Shown one piece after another: positions 17,207 through 26,229 of a DNA stretch of 64,000 nt (positions within the stretch are counted from its first letter, which is position 1; the number at the start of each line of letters is the position of its first letter). The notes beneath the pieces were generated by a model. That model saw only the letters and a list, made by a program, of their open reading frames with translations, was not told where the DNA came from and searched no databases. The position numbers and the translations under genes were made by a program. Source of the DNA: an uncultured Chitinophagaceae bacterium (GTDB lineage Bacteria > Bacteroidota > Bacteroidia > Chitinophagales > Chitinophagaceae); NCBI GenBank assembly GCA_937862815.1, contig CALMED010000034.1, positions 1 to 64,000 on the forward strand. The letters are read 5' to 3'.

Positions 17207-18181
17207 TTAGCGGCCCTGGTGTTGTTCGAGCTGGTGATCGCGGTCGTAGGCCCTGATGATGGCCTTCACCAACCGGTGCCGCACCACATCTTCTTCGTCC
17301 AGTTCAATGTGCGAGATGCCGTCTATGTTTTTGAGAATGCGGATGCCTTTCTCGAGTCCGCTCCGCTGGTTCTTCGGGAGGTCTACCTGCGTGAGGTCAC
17401 CTGTGATGATGGCCTTCGCATTGGCGCCGATGCGGGTCAGAAACATTTTCAGCTGCAGGTCGGTGGTGTTCTGCGCTTCGTCCAGGATGATGAAGGCGTT
17501 GTCGAGTGTGCGCCCGCGCATGTAGGCGAGGGGTGCTATTTCAATCACCCGGGTGCTCATGTAGTAACCCAGTTTATCGGCCGGGATCATATCGTCCAGC
17601 GCATCGTACAGCGGCCGCAGGTAGGGATCAATTTTTTCCTTCAGGTCGCCGGGCAGGAAGCCGAGGCTCTCGCCGGCTTCCACCGCCGGGCGGGTAAGGA
17701 TGATTTTTTTCACCACTTTGTTTTTGAGGGCCCGTACGGCGAGGGCTACGGCAGTGTAGGTTTTACCGGTACCGGCCGGGCCAATGGCAAAGACCACGTC
17801 GTTTTTGTCGGCCGCTGCCACCATTTTTTTCTGGTTCTGGGTGCGGGCCCGCACGGTGCGGCCGTTGGGGCCAAACACAAGTACTTCGCCGGGGTGGCGC
17901 TCCACAAAATGATCAATGGTTTCCTGGTCGTCGCCCCCCAGAATCTGCTCAAAATAGTTCTCGCTCAGTTGCCCGTTGCGTTCCAGGTATGCGATGAGCA
18001 GGTCAATTTTTTCTTTTGCCTGTTCCACCTGTTCGGGACTGCCGCTGAGTTTAATCTGCGTGCCGCGGGAGAGGATTTTGAGCAACGGAAATTTCTTTTT
18101 GAGGAGGTCGAGCTTGCCGTTGTTAACGCCAAAGAATTCAATCGGGTTAACGGTTTCGAGGTTGATGATCGTTTCAGTCAA
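17207..18181 (-). CDS. phoH: PhoH-family ATPase
   Basis: 324 residues. An N-terminal KH-like region (TQIKLSGSPEQVEQAKEKID) precedes the PhoH ATPase domain. The Walker A motif is GPAGTGKT (134-141), and Walker B is NAFIILDEAQNTT. Other conserved blocks are ILTRPAVEAGESLGFLPGDL and ITGDLTQVDLP. Members associate with RNA metabolism; the exact role here is unknown. It is monocistronic with a strong terminator. Confidence 0.93.
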   Translation of the reverse strand: MTETIINLETVNPIEFFGVNNGKLDLLKKKFPLLKILSRGTQIKLSGSPEQVEQAKEKIDLLIAYLERNGQLSENYFEQILGGDDQETIDHFVERHPGEVLVFGPNGRTVRARTQNQKKMVAAADKNDVVFAIGPAGTGKTYTAVALAVRALKNKVVKKIILTRPAVEAGESLGFLPGDLKEKIDPYLRPLYDALDDMIPADKLGYYMSTRVIEIAPLAYMRGRTLDNAFIILDEAQNTTDLQLKMFLTRIGANAKAIITGDLTQVDLPKNQRSGLEKGIRILKNIDGISHIELDEEDVVRHRLVKAIIRAYDRDHQLEQHQGR

Positions 18182-18399
18182 TGCGTTTTCAGTTTAGCTG
18201 CTGGCCCGGTGGTGTTCCGGTTAACACGGCAGGCCAACATTGTTAATCATACATATGGACACCGGTCTTCAGAAAGGGTAGCTGACTAACCATCCTGTTT
18301 CAATATTAACTACATAAAACAAGATGCCATAAAGTTACTTATGCACAAGTTGTGGAAATTGTTAAGTTGGGCCGGACGTTCGGCCGCGGGCTGAAAGGC
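18182..18399. other. Intergenic spacer upstream of phoH
   Basis: 218 bases without a credible reading frame. It contains an AT-rich stretch (TTCAATATTAACTACATAAAAC) and the end region of the gene at 18400. I see no terminator or exact TAnnTTTG box on either strand. Confidence 0.4.
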
Positions 18400-19032
18400 C
18401 TAGAGTTTGATAAACCGGATTGTTTTCTGCTCCTGCCGTTCGTTCACGGCACGCAGGATGTAGTTACCTGCGGGGAGGTTGCCGAGTTCCAGCGGTAATT
18501 GGTTGGTGCCGGACATTACATCAACTGTACGCTGCTGGAACGATTGACCGGACAGGCTGGTGATGGTGAGTTGCAGTTTTCCCGGTGCTGCAGCCGACAG
18601 GTGCAATGTCGTTGCCTGTTGCACCACGGAAGGCAGGAGTGCGTTCAGGGCAAACTCCTGTCCGCTGCTCAGTACAGCAAGGGTAAACGAATGCAGGGAA
18701 GCGCCGGTGATGGCCGTCATGCGGATGCGGTAATAAGTTCGGCCGTTACGTACAACGGGATCGGTAAAATCGAAGGGCTGGGTGCACCGTACCTGGTCGG
18801 CCGTGAGGGAATGAATGGTGGCAAAGTTACGTCCGTCTGTACCCTGCTGAATCTCAAAAGTGGCTTCCGAAACCTGGCAGGGGGCCAGCCAGTGCAGTTT
18901 CACGAGGTTGCTTTTTCTTTCTGCCTTAAAATATTTCAACTCAATGGGAAAGGTGAGTAGTTCGGAATTACCCTGCGCCTGCGTACCGTTGGCCGCCAGC
19001 AAGAGCAGGATGGATGCAAGGAGGTATTTCAT
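18400..19032 (-). CDS. Secreted protein with T9SS-like C-terminal sorting domain
   Basis: 210 residues from the ATG giving MKYLLASILLLLAANGTQAQ, a signal peptide. The middle region (FPIELKYFKAERKSNLVKLHWLAP...ATFEIQQGTDGRNFATI) is the fibronectin-like segment often placed before type IX sorting domains. The C-terminal about 80 residues (LQLTITSLSGQSFQQRTVDV, LPAGNYILRAVNERQEQKTIRFIKL) resemble a type A sorting domain, normally used for export through SprA and attachment or release at the surface. It appears to be almost only linker plus sorting domain, so the passenger is very small. The upstream TonB receptor gene ends 78 bases away on the same strand. Confidence 0.75.
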   Translation of the reverse strand: MKYLLASILLLLAANGTQAQGNSELLTFPIELKYFKAERKSNLVKLHWLAPCQVSEATFEIQQGTDGRNFATIHSLTADQVRCTQPFDFTDPVVRNGRTYYRIRMTAITGASLHSFTLAVLSSGQEFALNALLPSVVQQATTLHLSAAAPGKLQLTITSLSGQSFQQRTVDVMSGTNQLPLELGNLPAGNYILRAVNERQEQKTIRFIKL

Positions 19033-19110
19033 GTGAATCTTTTCGATGATGAAATTACGGTTTTTGGCCGAACTGGTGGGAGGTCTTTTGCATTCCGGCG
19101 TTGCCACCCG

Positions 19111-21594
19111 CTACCAGCGGGCCACAATTTTGAAATTGATCAGCCGGGGCGTGAGCCGGTTGGGAATGGTGTAGATGGTATTGGAGAAATCTTTGATAAG
19201 CTGGTAGGAAATGGTATTGGGCCGGTCAATTACGTTGAAAATTTCCAGGCTGGCCCAGATGTTCTGAAAATCGCGGAAGGGGCTGTGACTTCTCCGCTTG
19301 CCCTTTTCACTATCGAGCAGCAGGGCGCTGAAGCCAAAGTCCACACGGATATAGGGGTCAATGATCAGTGCGTTGCGGTACTTCACGCTGTTGGGAATGT
19401 TGTAGGGCAGGTTGGTGCCGTACAGCAGGTTCATGTGGAACTTGAAATTTTTGTTGGTGGCCAGGTAGTCCTGGATAAACATGCCGATGGTGAGCAGCCG
19501 GTCGGTGGGGCGCCGCAGCCAGCCGCCTTGCACCAGGGTGCTGTCCACCGGCCGGTTGAGGGAGTCGAGCTGGTAATTGAACCATTGGTCGTTGTCGAGG
19601 TTTTCGCGGGTGCGCATCAGTCCCACGCTGATCCAGCTTTCCGCATCTTTCACCAGTTCGCCAAAGAGCCGTGCTTCCACGCCTGTGGCATAGGCCCGGG
19701 CATTGTTGGTGCCGAAGTAGCGGATCCGCACGTTGTCAATATCATAGGGTACCACATCGTACATGTATTTGAAGTAGGCTTCCGTTTGCAGTTTAAAGGG
19801 GCGTCCGCCCCATCCCTGGAAGTTGTAATCGAATCCGCCCACCACCTGCCAGCTTTTCTGCGCCCGCACGGCTTCGTTCACGGTGCCGTCGTAGCGCCGC
19901 AGTTCCCGGTAAAAGGGTGGCTGGTGGTAAGCGCCGGCGGCCGCCCGCAGCACCACGTCGCGTTTCCACCGGGGCTGCACGGCAAACTGGATGCGGGGCT
20001 GCACCAGCAGTTCGTTGTTGAGGGTGTTGTAGTTGTACCGCAGTCCCACCTGCAGGGTCATGTTGAGGGAGTCATTCAGCAGGATGTTGTCCTGCACATA
20101 GCCCTGCGAACGGAAAAAATTGAGGTTGGCGGAAGACTTGATCACTTTGTTCAGCTCCAGTACATTGGGATTGAAAGGGATGGAGTAGCCGGCGCTGTCC
20201 TGCAGCTCCCATTCGTTCAGGCGGTCGTTGATGTGCTGGCGTTCGATGGTATGTCCCCATTGCCATACGTGCTTTCCCTTTTCCAGGCTCCCTTTGTGGG
20301 TGGCGCTGTACAGTTCGATGTTGAGGCGGTTGCGGGCGAAGTTCTGAAAAACACCGGCGCCAAGGGGGTTGACGATCAGCCCGAAAGTGGCCCGGCTGCG
20401 GTCGAAATCCCTTTCGCCGAAGAGGTATGCGCCCTGGATGTCGAAGGACTCCTGCTCCTGGTTGCTGAAGCGGCTGAACATCCATTTCAGCTTCAGGTCT
20501 TTGCGGGGCTGGTAGGTAGAGGCCAGTCCCACCATGTTCGTCTGGTAGCGGTCCACCTCCCCACCGGCAAAAAACACATCCAGTCCCAGGTTGGCCGTGA
20601 AGAAAGGCGAGAACACCGAAGAGGTCTGGTTGCTGAACTCCGGCGTCAGGCGGAACTGCGTCTGCGATACGTTGGTCATGGCTTCCAGCAGCCATTTGCG
20701 GCCGGCCTGCCAGGTGAGGTAACCCTGCAGGTCGTTGCTGGAAGGTACGTAATTGCCTTTTACCTGCTGGCTGCTGAGCAGGTTCTGGTTGTTGCGGTTG
20801 CGGACGCCGATGATGTAGGTTATTTTATCGTTGCGGGAAGAGCCTTCGAGGTGGAGGCCCTGTTCCAGCAGCGACACATACGCCGATCCGCCGAATCCTT
20901 TCGGGCGTTTGTACTGGATGTCGAGTACCGAACTCATCTTGTCGCCGAACTTCGACTGAAAGCCCCCGTTGTAAAATGTAACATTGCGCACCATTTCGGG
21001 GTTGATGAAGCTCAGGCCTTCCTGCTGGCCCTGCCGCACGAGGTAGGGGCGGAACACTTCAAAATCGTTGACGTAAATGAGGTTTTCGTCGTAGTTGCCG
21101 CCGCGGACCGAATACTGCGACGTGAGTTCGTTGTTGCTGCCCACAAATATTTTGATCAGCGCTTCAATGCCGCCGGTGGCCGACGGGAGGAGCAGCGCGT
21201 TCTTGGGGTTGATGCGGATGGCGGAGACTTCCGTACGGATGCGGTCATCCCGCACCGTTACTTCCTGCAGCTGGGTGACGCCGCGTTCCAGGCGCACCAC
21301 CACCCGTTCGTCTTCATTTTCGTTGAGGTAAAAATTCCGTTGTTCGGTCTGGTAGCCGGTATAGCTGAATACGAGGGCAAAGGCTTTCTCCGCGGGCACC
21401 TGCAGTACAAACTTTCCGGAGTCGTTGGTTAATACGCCGGTGGTGCGTCCCAGGATAACGACGGAAACCTGGCCCAGGGGATTTTCATTTTCATCGAGCA
21501 CCCGCCCGGTGACGGTAGCCGATTTTTTCTGCGCCCCGGCAACCAGGCAGAACAGGAGCAGTGGTATAAGCAGCGTGATGGGGCGTATCTTCAT
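19111..21594 (-). CDS. TonB-dependent outer-membrane receptor
   Basis: 827 residues from the ATG giving MKIRPITLLIPLLLFCLVAGAQ (signal peptide). A CarboxypepD_reg-like domain follows (ATVTGRVLDENENPLGQVSVVILGR...GKFVLQVP...LVFSYTGYQ), then the plug (LLLPSATGGIEALIKIFVG, SQYSVRGGNYDENLIYVNDFEVFRP) and a 22-strand-type barrel ending RLINFKIVARW with a C-terminal aromatic residue. It imports a large ligand using TonB/ExbBD energy. No SusD-like gene is next to it, so it is not a SusCD pair. The three upstream genes (TPR lipoprotein, rpe, small lipoprotein) run in the same direction. Confidence 0.92.
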   Translation of the reverse strand: MKIRPITLLIPLLLFCLVAGAQKKSATVTGRVLDENENPLGQVSVVILGRTTGVLTNDSGKFVLQVPAEKAFALVFSYTGYQTEQRNFYLNENEDERVVVRLERGVTQLQEVTVRDDRIRTEVSAIRINPKNALLLPSATGGIEALIKIFVGSNNELTSQYSVRGGNYDENLIYVNDFEVFRPYLVRQGQQEGLSFINPEMVRNVTFYNGGFQSKFGDKMSSVLDIQYKRPKGFGGSAYVSLLEQGLHLEGSSRNDKITYIIGVRNRNNQNLLSSQQVKGNYVPSSNDLQGYLTWQAGRKWLLEAMTNVSQTQFRLTPEFSNQTSSVFSPFFTANLGLDVFFAGGEVDRYQTNMVGLASTYQPRKDLKLKWMFSRFSNQEQESFDIQGAYLFGERDFDRSRATFGLIVNPLGAGVFQNFARNRLNIELYSATHKGSLEKGKHVWQWGHTIERQHINDRLNEWELQDSAGYSIPFNPNVLELNKVIKSSANLNFFRSQGYVQDNILLNDSLNMTLQVGLRYNYNTLNNELLVQPRIQFAVQPRWKRDVVLRAAAGAYHQPPFYRELRRYDGTVNEAVRAQKSWQVVGGFDYNFQGWGGRPFKLQTEAYFKYMYDVVPYDIDNVRIRYFGTNNARAYATGVEARLFGELVKDAESWISVGLMRTRENLDNDQWFNYQLDSLNRPVDSTLVQGGWLRRPTDRLLTIGMFIQDYLATNKNFKFHMNLLYGTNLPYNIPNSVKYRNALIIDPYIRVDFGFSALLLDSEKGKRRSHSPFRDFQNIWASLEIFNVIDRPNTISYQLIKDFSNTIYTIPNRLTPRLINFKIVARW

Positions 21595-21640
21595 CCGGGT
21601 TAAAACTAAGTCTTTCTGTGAAAACGCGGGGGCTCCTGTT

Positions 21641-22096
21641 TTATTTTCTGAGCCACAACTCCTCCCGGCTGACGAGTGCGGGCAAGCCGTTGACCCGGGC
21701 AGCAGTGATGGGGTTGACGCACTGCGGGCCCCGGCTGCCGGGGAACTGTACCCCTTCTGCCGGCTCTTCCAGCAGCTCACTTACCTGGTACCGGCGGTTG
21801 GGCACGGGCAGGAACACTTCGTAATCGTAGCGTGGTTGCAGCAAAACACCTCCGTCTGTTATCCCCATCCGCAGGCTGTCGCCCGAGCTGCGGAAACGCG
21901 CCCGGCTACTGTCCACCACCACCGAATCCAGCGGTGCCTGGAATCCCGATCCTTTGGTGTAACGGTATATCACAAAGGGTTGAATCTCCATTTCGCTGTA
22001 GCCGGTGAAATGCACGGCCAGCCCGGAAGTGCCGGTGCAGGGGTAGCGGCAGGCGGCGGCGGCCAGCAGTAAAACGTAAAGGCAAAGGCGTTGCAT
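21641..22096 (-). CDS. Small hypothetical lipoprotein
   Basis: 151 residues. The N-terminus MQRLCLYVLLLAAAAC has a lipobox (AAAC). The rest (VHFTGYSEMEIQPFVIYRYTKGSGFQ, SSGDSLRMGITDGGVLLQPRYDYEVFLP, YQVSELLEEP) looks like one beta-rich domain. I do not recognise the family. It lies between rpe (20 bases) and the TonB receptor gene (46 bases) on the same strand and is probably co-expressed with them. Confidence 0.65.
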   Translation of the reverse strand: MQRLCLYVLLLAAAACRYPCTGTSGLAVHFTGYSEMEIQPFVIYRYTKGSGFQAPLDSVVVDSSRARFRSSGDSLRMGITDGGVLLQPRYDYEVFLPVPNRRYQVSELLEEPAEGVQFPGSRGPQCVNPITAARVNGLPALVSREELWLRK

Positions 22097-22116
22097 GCTT
22101 GTTACTATTGTATGCT

Positions 22117-22767
22117 TCAGCCGATCTGTTTCAGTGCCGCGATGGTGGCGGCGGGGTCGTCCGACCGGAAAACGGTATTGCCGGCTACCAGCACATCGGC
22201 GCCGGCAGTTACGATGTCGGCCGCGTTTTCCAGCGTTACGCCCCCGTCAATTTCTATTTTCACGTCCAGTCCCTCGTCATCAATCAGCTGCCGCAGTTCC
22301 CGGATTTTGGTGAGGGTATGCGGAATGAATTTTTGTCCGCCAAACCCGGGGTTCACGCTCATCAGGCATACGAGGTCAATATCGGCCAGTACATCGCGGA
22401 GGAGGTGCACCGGGGTGTGGGGGTTGAGGGCCACGCCGGCCTGCATGCCCAGCGATTTGATCTGCTGGATGTTGCGGTGCAGGTGGGTGCAGGCTTCGTA
22501 ATGAACAGTCAGGATATCGGCCCCGGCTTTGCGGAAGGCTTCCGCATAGCGCTCCGGCTCTTCAATCATAAGATGCACATCGCAGGTCTTGGTGGTGGTT
22601 TTGCGGAAGAACTCGATGAGCATGGGGCCAAAGCTGATGTTGGGCACAAAGCGGCCGTCCATCACGTCGAGGTGGTACCAGTCGGCCTGGCTGCTGTTGA
22701 GCAGGTCACAGTCGGCCTGCAGGTCCAGGAAGTTGGCCGAGAGCAGGGAAGGGGCGATGAGGGGCAT
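22117..22767 (-). CDS. rpe: Ribulose-phosphate 3-epimerase
   Basis: 216-residue TIM barrel. Motifs: IAPSLLSANFLDLQADCD, WYHLDVMDGRFVPNISFGP (metal-binding His and catalytic Asp), CDVHLMIEEPE, VCLMSVNPGFGGQKFIP, and VKIEIDGGVTLENA with the second catalytic Asp, then GADVLVAGNTVF. It interconverts ribulose 5-phosphate and xylulose 5-phosphate in the pentose phosphate pathway. It sits 16 bases downstream of a TPR lipoprotein gene. Confidence 0.96.
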   Translation of the reverse strand: MPLIAPSLLSANFLDLQADCDLLNSSQADWYHLDVMDGRFVPNISFGPMLIEFFRKTTTKTCDVHLMIEEPERYAEAFRKAGADILTVHYEACTHLHRNIQQIKSLGMQAGVALNPHTPVHLLRDVLADIDLVCLMSVNPGFGGQKFIPHTLTKIRELRQLIDDEGLDVKIEIDGGVTLENAADIVTAGADVLVAGNTVFRSDDPAATIAALKQIG

Positions 22768-22783
22768 AAACAGGATTTGTAAG

Positions 22784-23584
22784 TTAGTTGATCTGACCGA
22801 GCCGTTTTAATCCATCCCGGGCCTCCTCCAGCGAGGGGTCCAGCGCCAGGGCCCGTTTGTAGTTGTCGGCGGCTTCACCGGAGCGGTTGAGTTGTTCTTC
22901 ACAGCGGGCCATCCAGTAATACCCGTCGGCAAAGCTATTCTTAACGGTGGTGCTCAGCCGAAAGACCTCGTAAGCGGGTTGGTACTTTTTCTGGTCGTAA
23001 TACACCAGGCCTTTTTCAATGTAGGCATCAAGATAGGAATAATCTTCCCGGATGATCTGGTCGTATACGGCCAGCGCCCGGGAGTGGTCGTACAAACGGG
23101 TGTAATAAATCCCTTTCATCAACAGGATGTCGGAGCGATAGGCGAGGGTACCGGGCTGCCGCAACAATTGTTCCGACAGGGGCAGGAACTTCGGGTGGCC
23201 GGTTTCTGCATAGAGGTTGGCCAGCCGCATCTCCGCTTCGTTGAAAACGCCGGCTTCAGCGATGGACTGTTCAAAATAACGGATGGCATTAGTGGTATCG
23301 CTTTTTTTCTCCAGCGCATCGGCTTTCATGAACAGCCAGGCCGGGTTGGCGGAGTCTTTCTGCAGCAGCATGTTCACCTGTTCCAACGCGCCGGTATAAT
23401 CCTTCCGGGCAGCCAGCCGTTTTACCCACTGCTCCCGTACCGAGTCGGGCAGGTTGCCCTCCGGAACGACCGGCGGCGGTTGTACCGTTTCGATGGAATC
23501 TTTTCCTGCGGGTGCTTCCGGGCCATTGTTGCAGGCCGCGGTGGTGGCTGTAAGCAGGAAAAGCGAAACAACGTGGCGTAACAT
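22784..23584 (-). CDS. TPR-repeat lipoprotein
   Basis: 266 residues with a lipoprotein signal (MLRHVVSLFLLTATTAAC). At least five tetratricopeptide units follow from about residue 50, for example YTGALEQVNMLLQKDSANPAWLFMKADALE, NAIRYFEQSIAEAGVFNEAEMRLANLY, and a final AADNYKRALALDPSLEEARDGL. It is likely an envelope scaffold protein; no partner is evident. A CAAAGCTA sequence at 23589-23596 is a TAnnTTTG promoter box on its strand. Confidence 0.8.
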   Translation of the reverse strand: MLRHVVSLFLLTATTAACNNGPEAPAGKDSIETVQPPPVVPEGNLPDSVREQWVKRLAARKDYTGALEQVNMLLQKDSANPAWLFMKADALEKKSDTTNAIRYFEQSIAEAGVFNEAEMRLANLYAETGHPKFLPLSEQLLRQPGTLAYRSDILLMKGIYYTRLYDHSRALAVYDQIIREDYSYLDAYIEKGLVYYDQKKYQPAYEVFRLSTTVKNSFADGYYWMARCEEQLNRSGEAADNYKRALALDPSLEEARDGLKRLGQIN

Positions 23585-23588
23585 GGTG

Positions 23589-23596
23589 CAAAGCTA
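23589..23596 (-). promoter_or_regulatory. Promoter -7 element of TPR lipoprotein-rpe unit
   Basis: The minus strand reads TAGCTTTG, an exact TAnnTTTG box, five bases before the lipoprotein start codon. The TSS would fall at or near the start codon. Confidence 0.45.
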
Positions 23597-23655
23597 CTTG
23601 AAAAAAACCCAGCTCCTTTTTACAAAAAGCAGACATTTGCCTTTTCAACGGTAAA

Positions 23656-23663
23656 TACCTTTG
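23656..23663 (+). promoter_or_regulatory. Promoter -7 element of PD40 protein gene
   Basis: TACCTTTG, exact TAnnTTTG, 14 bases before the ATG at 23678. It lies in the divergent gap opposite the TPR lipoprotein promoter. Confidence 0.55.
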
Positions 23664-23677
23664 TCTAAATTCATTTT

Positions 23678-24781
23678 ATGCGTCCTCTTGCCACCTGGTT
23701 GATCCTGTTTTTTTCGGTGTTCTTCCATCTGTTCCATCCCGAAACTGCTTTTTCCCCGTTGACGCCCGTCAACAACGATACGGTGCATTACCCGGAGGAA
23801 ACGCATTTCCGGAATGTACGCCAACTGACCTTTGGCGGCGACAATGCCGAAGCATATTTCAGTTTTGACGGTAAGTGGTTGATTTTTCAGAAGACAAATC
23901 CGGCCGAGAACATCCCCTGCGACCAGATGTACATTGCCCGGATCCCAACCTCGCCCGATGAACCGTTTGTTCCGCAATTGGTAAGCACCGGCAAGGGCCG
24001 CACCACCTGCGGTACCTTCACCCGCGACGGCAAGCACGTGATCTATGCCTCCACGCATCTTGGCGGCGATGCCTGTCCACCGGTGCCCGACCGCAGCCAG
24101 TATGGCAATAAATACATCTGGCCCCTTTACGATACCTACGATATCTTCATGGCCGATCTCAACGGGAAGATCGTAAAGCAACTTACCAACAGCAAGGGCT
24201 ATGATGCCGAAGCAACACTTTCTCCCGATGGAAAGAAGATGATTTATACCAGCACGAAAGACGGCGACCTCGAGCTCTATGTGATGAACCTGCGCACCGG
24301 CAGGGAAAAACGGATCACTTACACCGTGGGCTACGATGGCGGCGCCTGGTTCAGCCCCGATGGAAAAAAAATTATCTGGCGGGCCAGCCGTCCCAAAACG
24401 GAAGCCGAAATCAGCGAATACAAGGAACTGCTGGCGCAGGGACTGGTGGCACCCACCAACATGGAAGTATGGGTGGCCAATGCCGACGGAAGCAATGCCC
24501 GGCAGGTGAGCAACTTCGGCCAGGCCAACTGGGCGCCGGCCTTTATGCCCGACAGCAAACGCATCATCTTTGCCAGCAACCACGAATACAAGCGGGGTTT
24601 TCCGTTTAATCTTTATACCATGAACGGCGACGGCAGCAATCTGAATAAGATCAGCCGCGACAAGGGCTTTGATGCCTTCCCCATGTTCAGTCCGGACGGA
24701 AAGAAAATCGTGTTCTGCAGCAACCGCAACAACGGCGGCACACGGGATACCAATATTTTTATTGCCGATTGGGTGGAGTAA
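23678..24781 (+). CDS. Secreted TolB-like PD40 beta-propeller protein
   Basis: 367 residues with an N-terminal hydrophobic export signal (MRPLATWLILFFSVFFHLF). Repeated PD40/WD40-like blades follow: AEATLSPDGKKMIYTSTKDGDLELYVMN, GAWFSPDGKKIIWRASR, APAFMPDSKRIIFASNHE, and FPMFSPDGKKIVFCSNRN. Such repeats form a six- or seven-bladed propeller as in TolB. It is probably a periplasmic binding protein; no enzyme domain is visible. Its 3' end overlaps the convergent gene at 24759 by 23 bases. Confidence 0.85.
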   Translation: MRPLATWLILFFSVFFHLFHPETAFSPLTPVNNDTVHYPEETHFRNVRQLTFGGDNAEAYFSFDGKWLIFQKTNPAENIPCDQMYIARIPTSPDEPFVPQLVSTGKGRTTCGTFTRDGKHVIYASTHLGGDACPPVPDRSQYGNKYIWPLYDTYDIFMADLNGKIVKQLTNSKGYDAEATLSPDGKKMIYTSTKDGDLELYVMNLRTGREKRITYTVGYDGGAWFSPDGKKIIWRASRPKTEAEISEYKELLAQGLVAPTNMEVWVANADGSNARQVSNFGQANWAPAFMPDSKRIIFASNHEYKRGFPFNLYTMNGDGSNLNKISRDKGFDAFPMFSPDGKKIVFCSNRNNGGTRDTNIFIADWVE

Positions 24782-25115
24782 CGGGTGTGGCTTCCGGTTG
24801 TTTAACAGGCCGGATCGTTATAAAGTTCCGGAGCGGATTTATGACCGGCATTCCGGAATGAAAGGTGGATGCGGGTTTCCAGCTGGGCATAGCCGCTACG
24901 GCTGAACTGTAAGGCACCAGCACCGGCATGTTGAACCGGGGATGCAGGTAAACCGAACCCAGCCGGGTGGAATCGGTTTTCTTCAGGCCTTCCTGAAACG
25001 AAGGGTTGAACGGTTTGAATTTCAACACCAGCGAATCCGGTACCACAAGCGGCTGGGTGCCTGCATGGAATGCAATAAACGTACAAGTGAGCAGAATAAA
25101 AGAGCGGACTAACAT
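24759..25115 (-). CDS. Hypothetical exported protein
   Basis: 118 residues from the ATG giving MLVRSFILLTCTFIAFHAGTQ, a signal peptide. The mature part (PLVVPDSLVLKFKPFNPSFQEGLKKTDSTRLGSVYLHP...) is Pro-rich and has no motif I recognise. The last eight codons overlap the end of the convergent propeller gene. A longer upstream start would only add unconserved residues. Weak evidence; it could be a short orphan gene. Confidence 0.5.
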   Translation of the reverse strand: MLVRSFILLTCTFIAFHAGTQPLVVPDSLVLKFKPFNPSFQEGLKKTDSTRLGSVYLHPRFNMPVLVPYSSAVAAMPSWKPASTFHSGMPVINPLRNFITIRPVKQPEATPVTPPNRQ

Positions 25116-25221
25116 GAGCAGGCAGTTAAGGATAAAATTACGGCAATGCCCGGGTTTTGTCAATCACCTCCCATAATTGGTGGGATGCGCTCAAACCAGT
25201 AGTTTTGATAAAAATTTTTCT

Positions 25222-25668
25222 ATGCTCACCGGATTGGTACACTTGCACAATGTATTGCGTTGGGTGATTCTCATCCTTCTGCTGGTTGCGCTTTTCCAGG
25301 CACTCACCAAAAAGAACGGATTGCAGAAAACAAGCCTGTTTCTGCTGATCTCCGCCCACATCACCCTGCTGCTGGGCCTTTTTCAGTATTTCAACAGCGA
25401 AATGGCCGGCTTTAAAATTATTGAGCGGGTGGGGGGCTTTGGGAATGTGATGAAAGACAGTTTCGCCCGTTTCTGGGTGGTGGAACATATCAGCGCCATG
25501 CTCCTGGCCATAGTACTTATAACCCTCGCCCGCGGCCGGGTGAAGAAAGAGAATTTCAAGGGGGCCACGCTGTTTTATCTGATTGCCCTCCTGCTGGTGC
25601 TGGCAGCTGTGCCCTGGCCCTTCCGCGAAGGCATTGCCCGTCCCTGGTTCCCGGGTATGCCGCTGTAA
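25222..25668 (+). CDS. Conserved four-helix integral membrane protein
   Basis: 148 residues from the ATG giving MLTGLVHLHNVLRWVILILLL. Four hydrophobic helices: RWVILILLLVALFQAL, TSLFLLISAHITLLLGLFQYF, FWVVEHISAMLLAIVLITLA, and ATLFYLIALLLVLAAVPWPF. Conserved-looking His residues occur in or near helices 1-3 (HLHN, SAHIT, VEHIS), which would suit haem or metal ligation, but that is a guess. The next gene starts 11 bases after its stop. No family name is certain. Confidence 0.7.
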   Translation: MLTGLVHLHNVLRWVILILLLVALFQALTKKNGLQKTSLFLLISAHITLLLGLFQYFNSEMAGFKIIERVGGFGNVMKDSFARFWVVEHISAMLLAIVLITLARGRVKKENFKGATLFYLIALLLVLAAVPWPFREGIARPWFPGMPL

Positions 25669-25678
25669 CGCCCGCAGC

Positions 25679-26149
25679 ATGACGCCGCTGTTCAAAAAAC
25701 TCAACTGGAAAGGGCAGGAGGTGGTGTACCTCCTGCAGGCGCCCGCCGACCTTACGGCTGAATGGACTGTCATGCAGCAGTACGCCACGTTTAAACAGAA
25801 ACTCACCAGGACCAGCCAGTGTTATTTCATTCTGGCTTTCTGCACCTCGCTGCAGCAGGTGGAGCAGGTGGCGGCACTGGCCGGGGCCGCCCTGCAGGAG
25901 GATGGACTTTTATGGGTCGCATATCCCAAGGGCAGTTCAAAAAAATATACCTGTGAATTTAACCGCGACACGGGGTGGGCCAGCCTGGGCCGGGCGGGAT
26001 TTGAGCCGGTGCGGCAGGTGGCCATTGATGCCGACTGGAGCGCCCTCCGTTTCCGCCGCGTGGAATACATCAAAAAGATGACCCGCGGCTTTGCCATGAC
26101 GGAGGCCGGAAAGGAAAAGGTCCGGAAAGGCAGCCCCCCCGGCTCCTGA
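25679..26149 (+). CDS. Conserved hypothetical cytoplasmic protein
   Basis: 156 residues from MTPLFKKLNWKGQEVVYLLQAP. The pattern FFKKLNWKGQ...LNAPADL, then YFILAFCTSLQQVEQVAALAG, LLWVAYPKGSSKKYTCEFNRDTGW and RQVAIDADWSALRFRRVEYIK is that of a small alpha/beta protein family found in Bacteroidota (from memory); function is not known to me. It follows the membrane protein gene by 10 bases and is probably co-transcribed. Confidence 0.7.
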   Translation: MTPLFKKLNWKGQEVVYLLQAPADLTAEWTVMQQYATFKQKLTRTSQCYFILAFCTSLQQVEQVAALAGAALQEDGLLWVAYPKGSSKKYTCEFNRDTGWASLGRAGFEPVRQVAIDADWSALRFRRVEYIKKMTRGFAMTEAGKEKVRKGSPPGS

Positions 26150-26197
26150 GAAAAGATTTATACAAAAGGCAGGATCATCCGGCCCAACGTGCCCCCA

Positions 26198-26227
26198 TTT
26201 TCAAATTTTCAAATCTTCAAATTTCCC
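26198..26227. repeat. TTTTCAAAT-type short repeat, copy 1
   Basis: ATTTTCAAATTTTCAAATCTTCAAATTTC: three to four tandem TTCAAAT units in the gap between two converging genes. The same unit recurs between sufB and sufC at 60113-60147. Confidence 0.6.
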
Positions 26228-26229
26228 CA

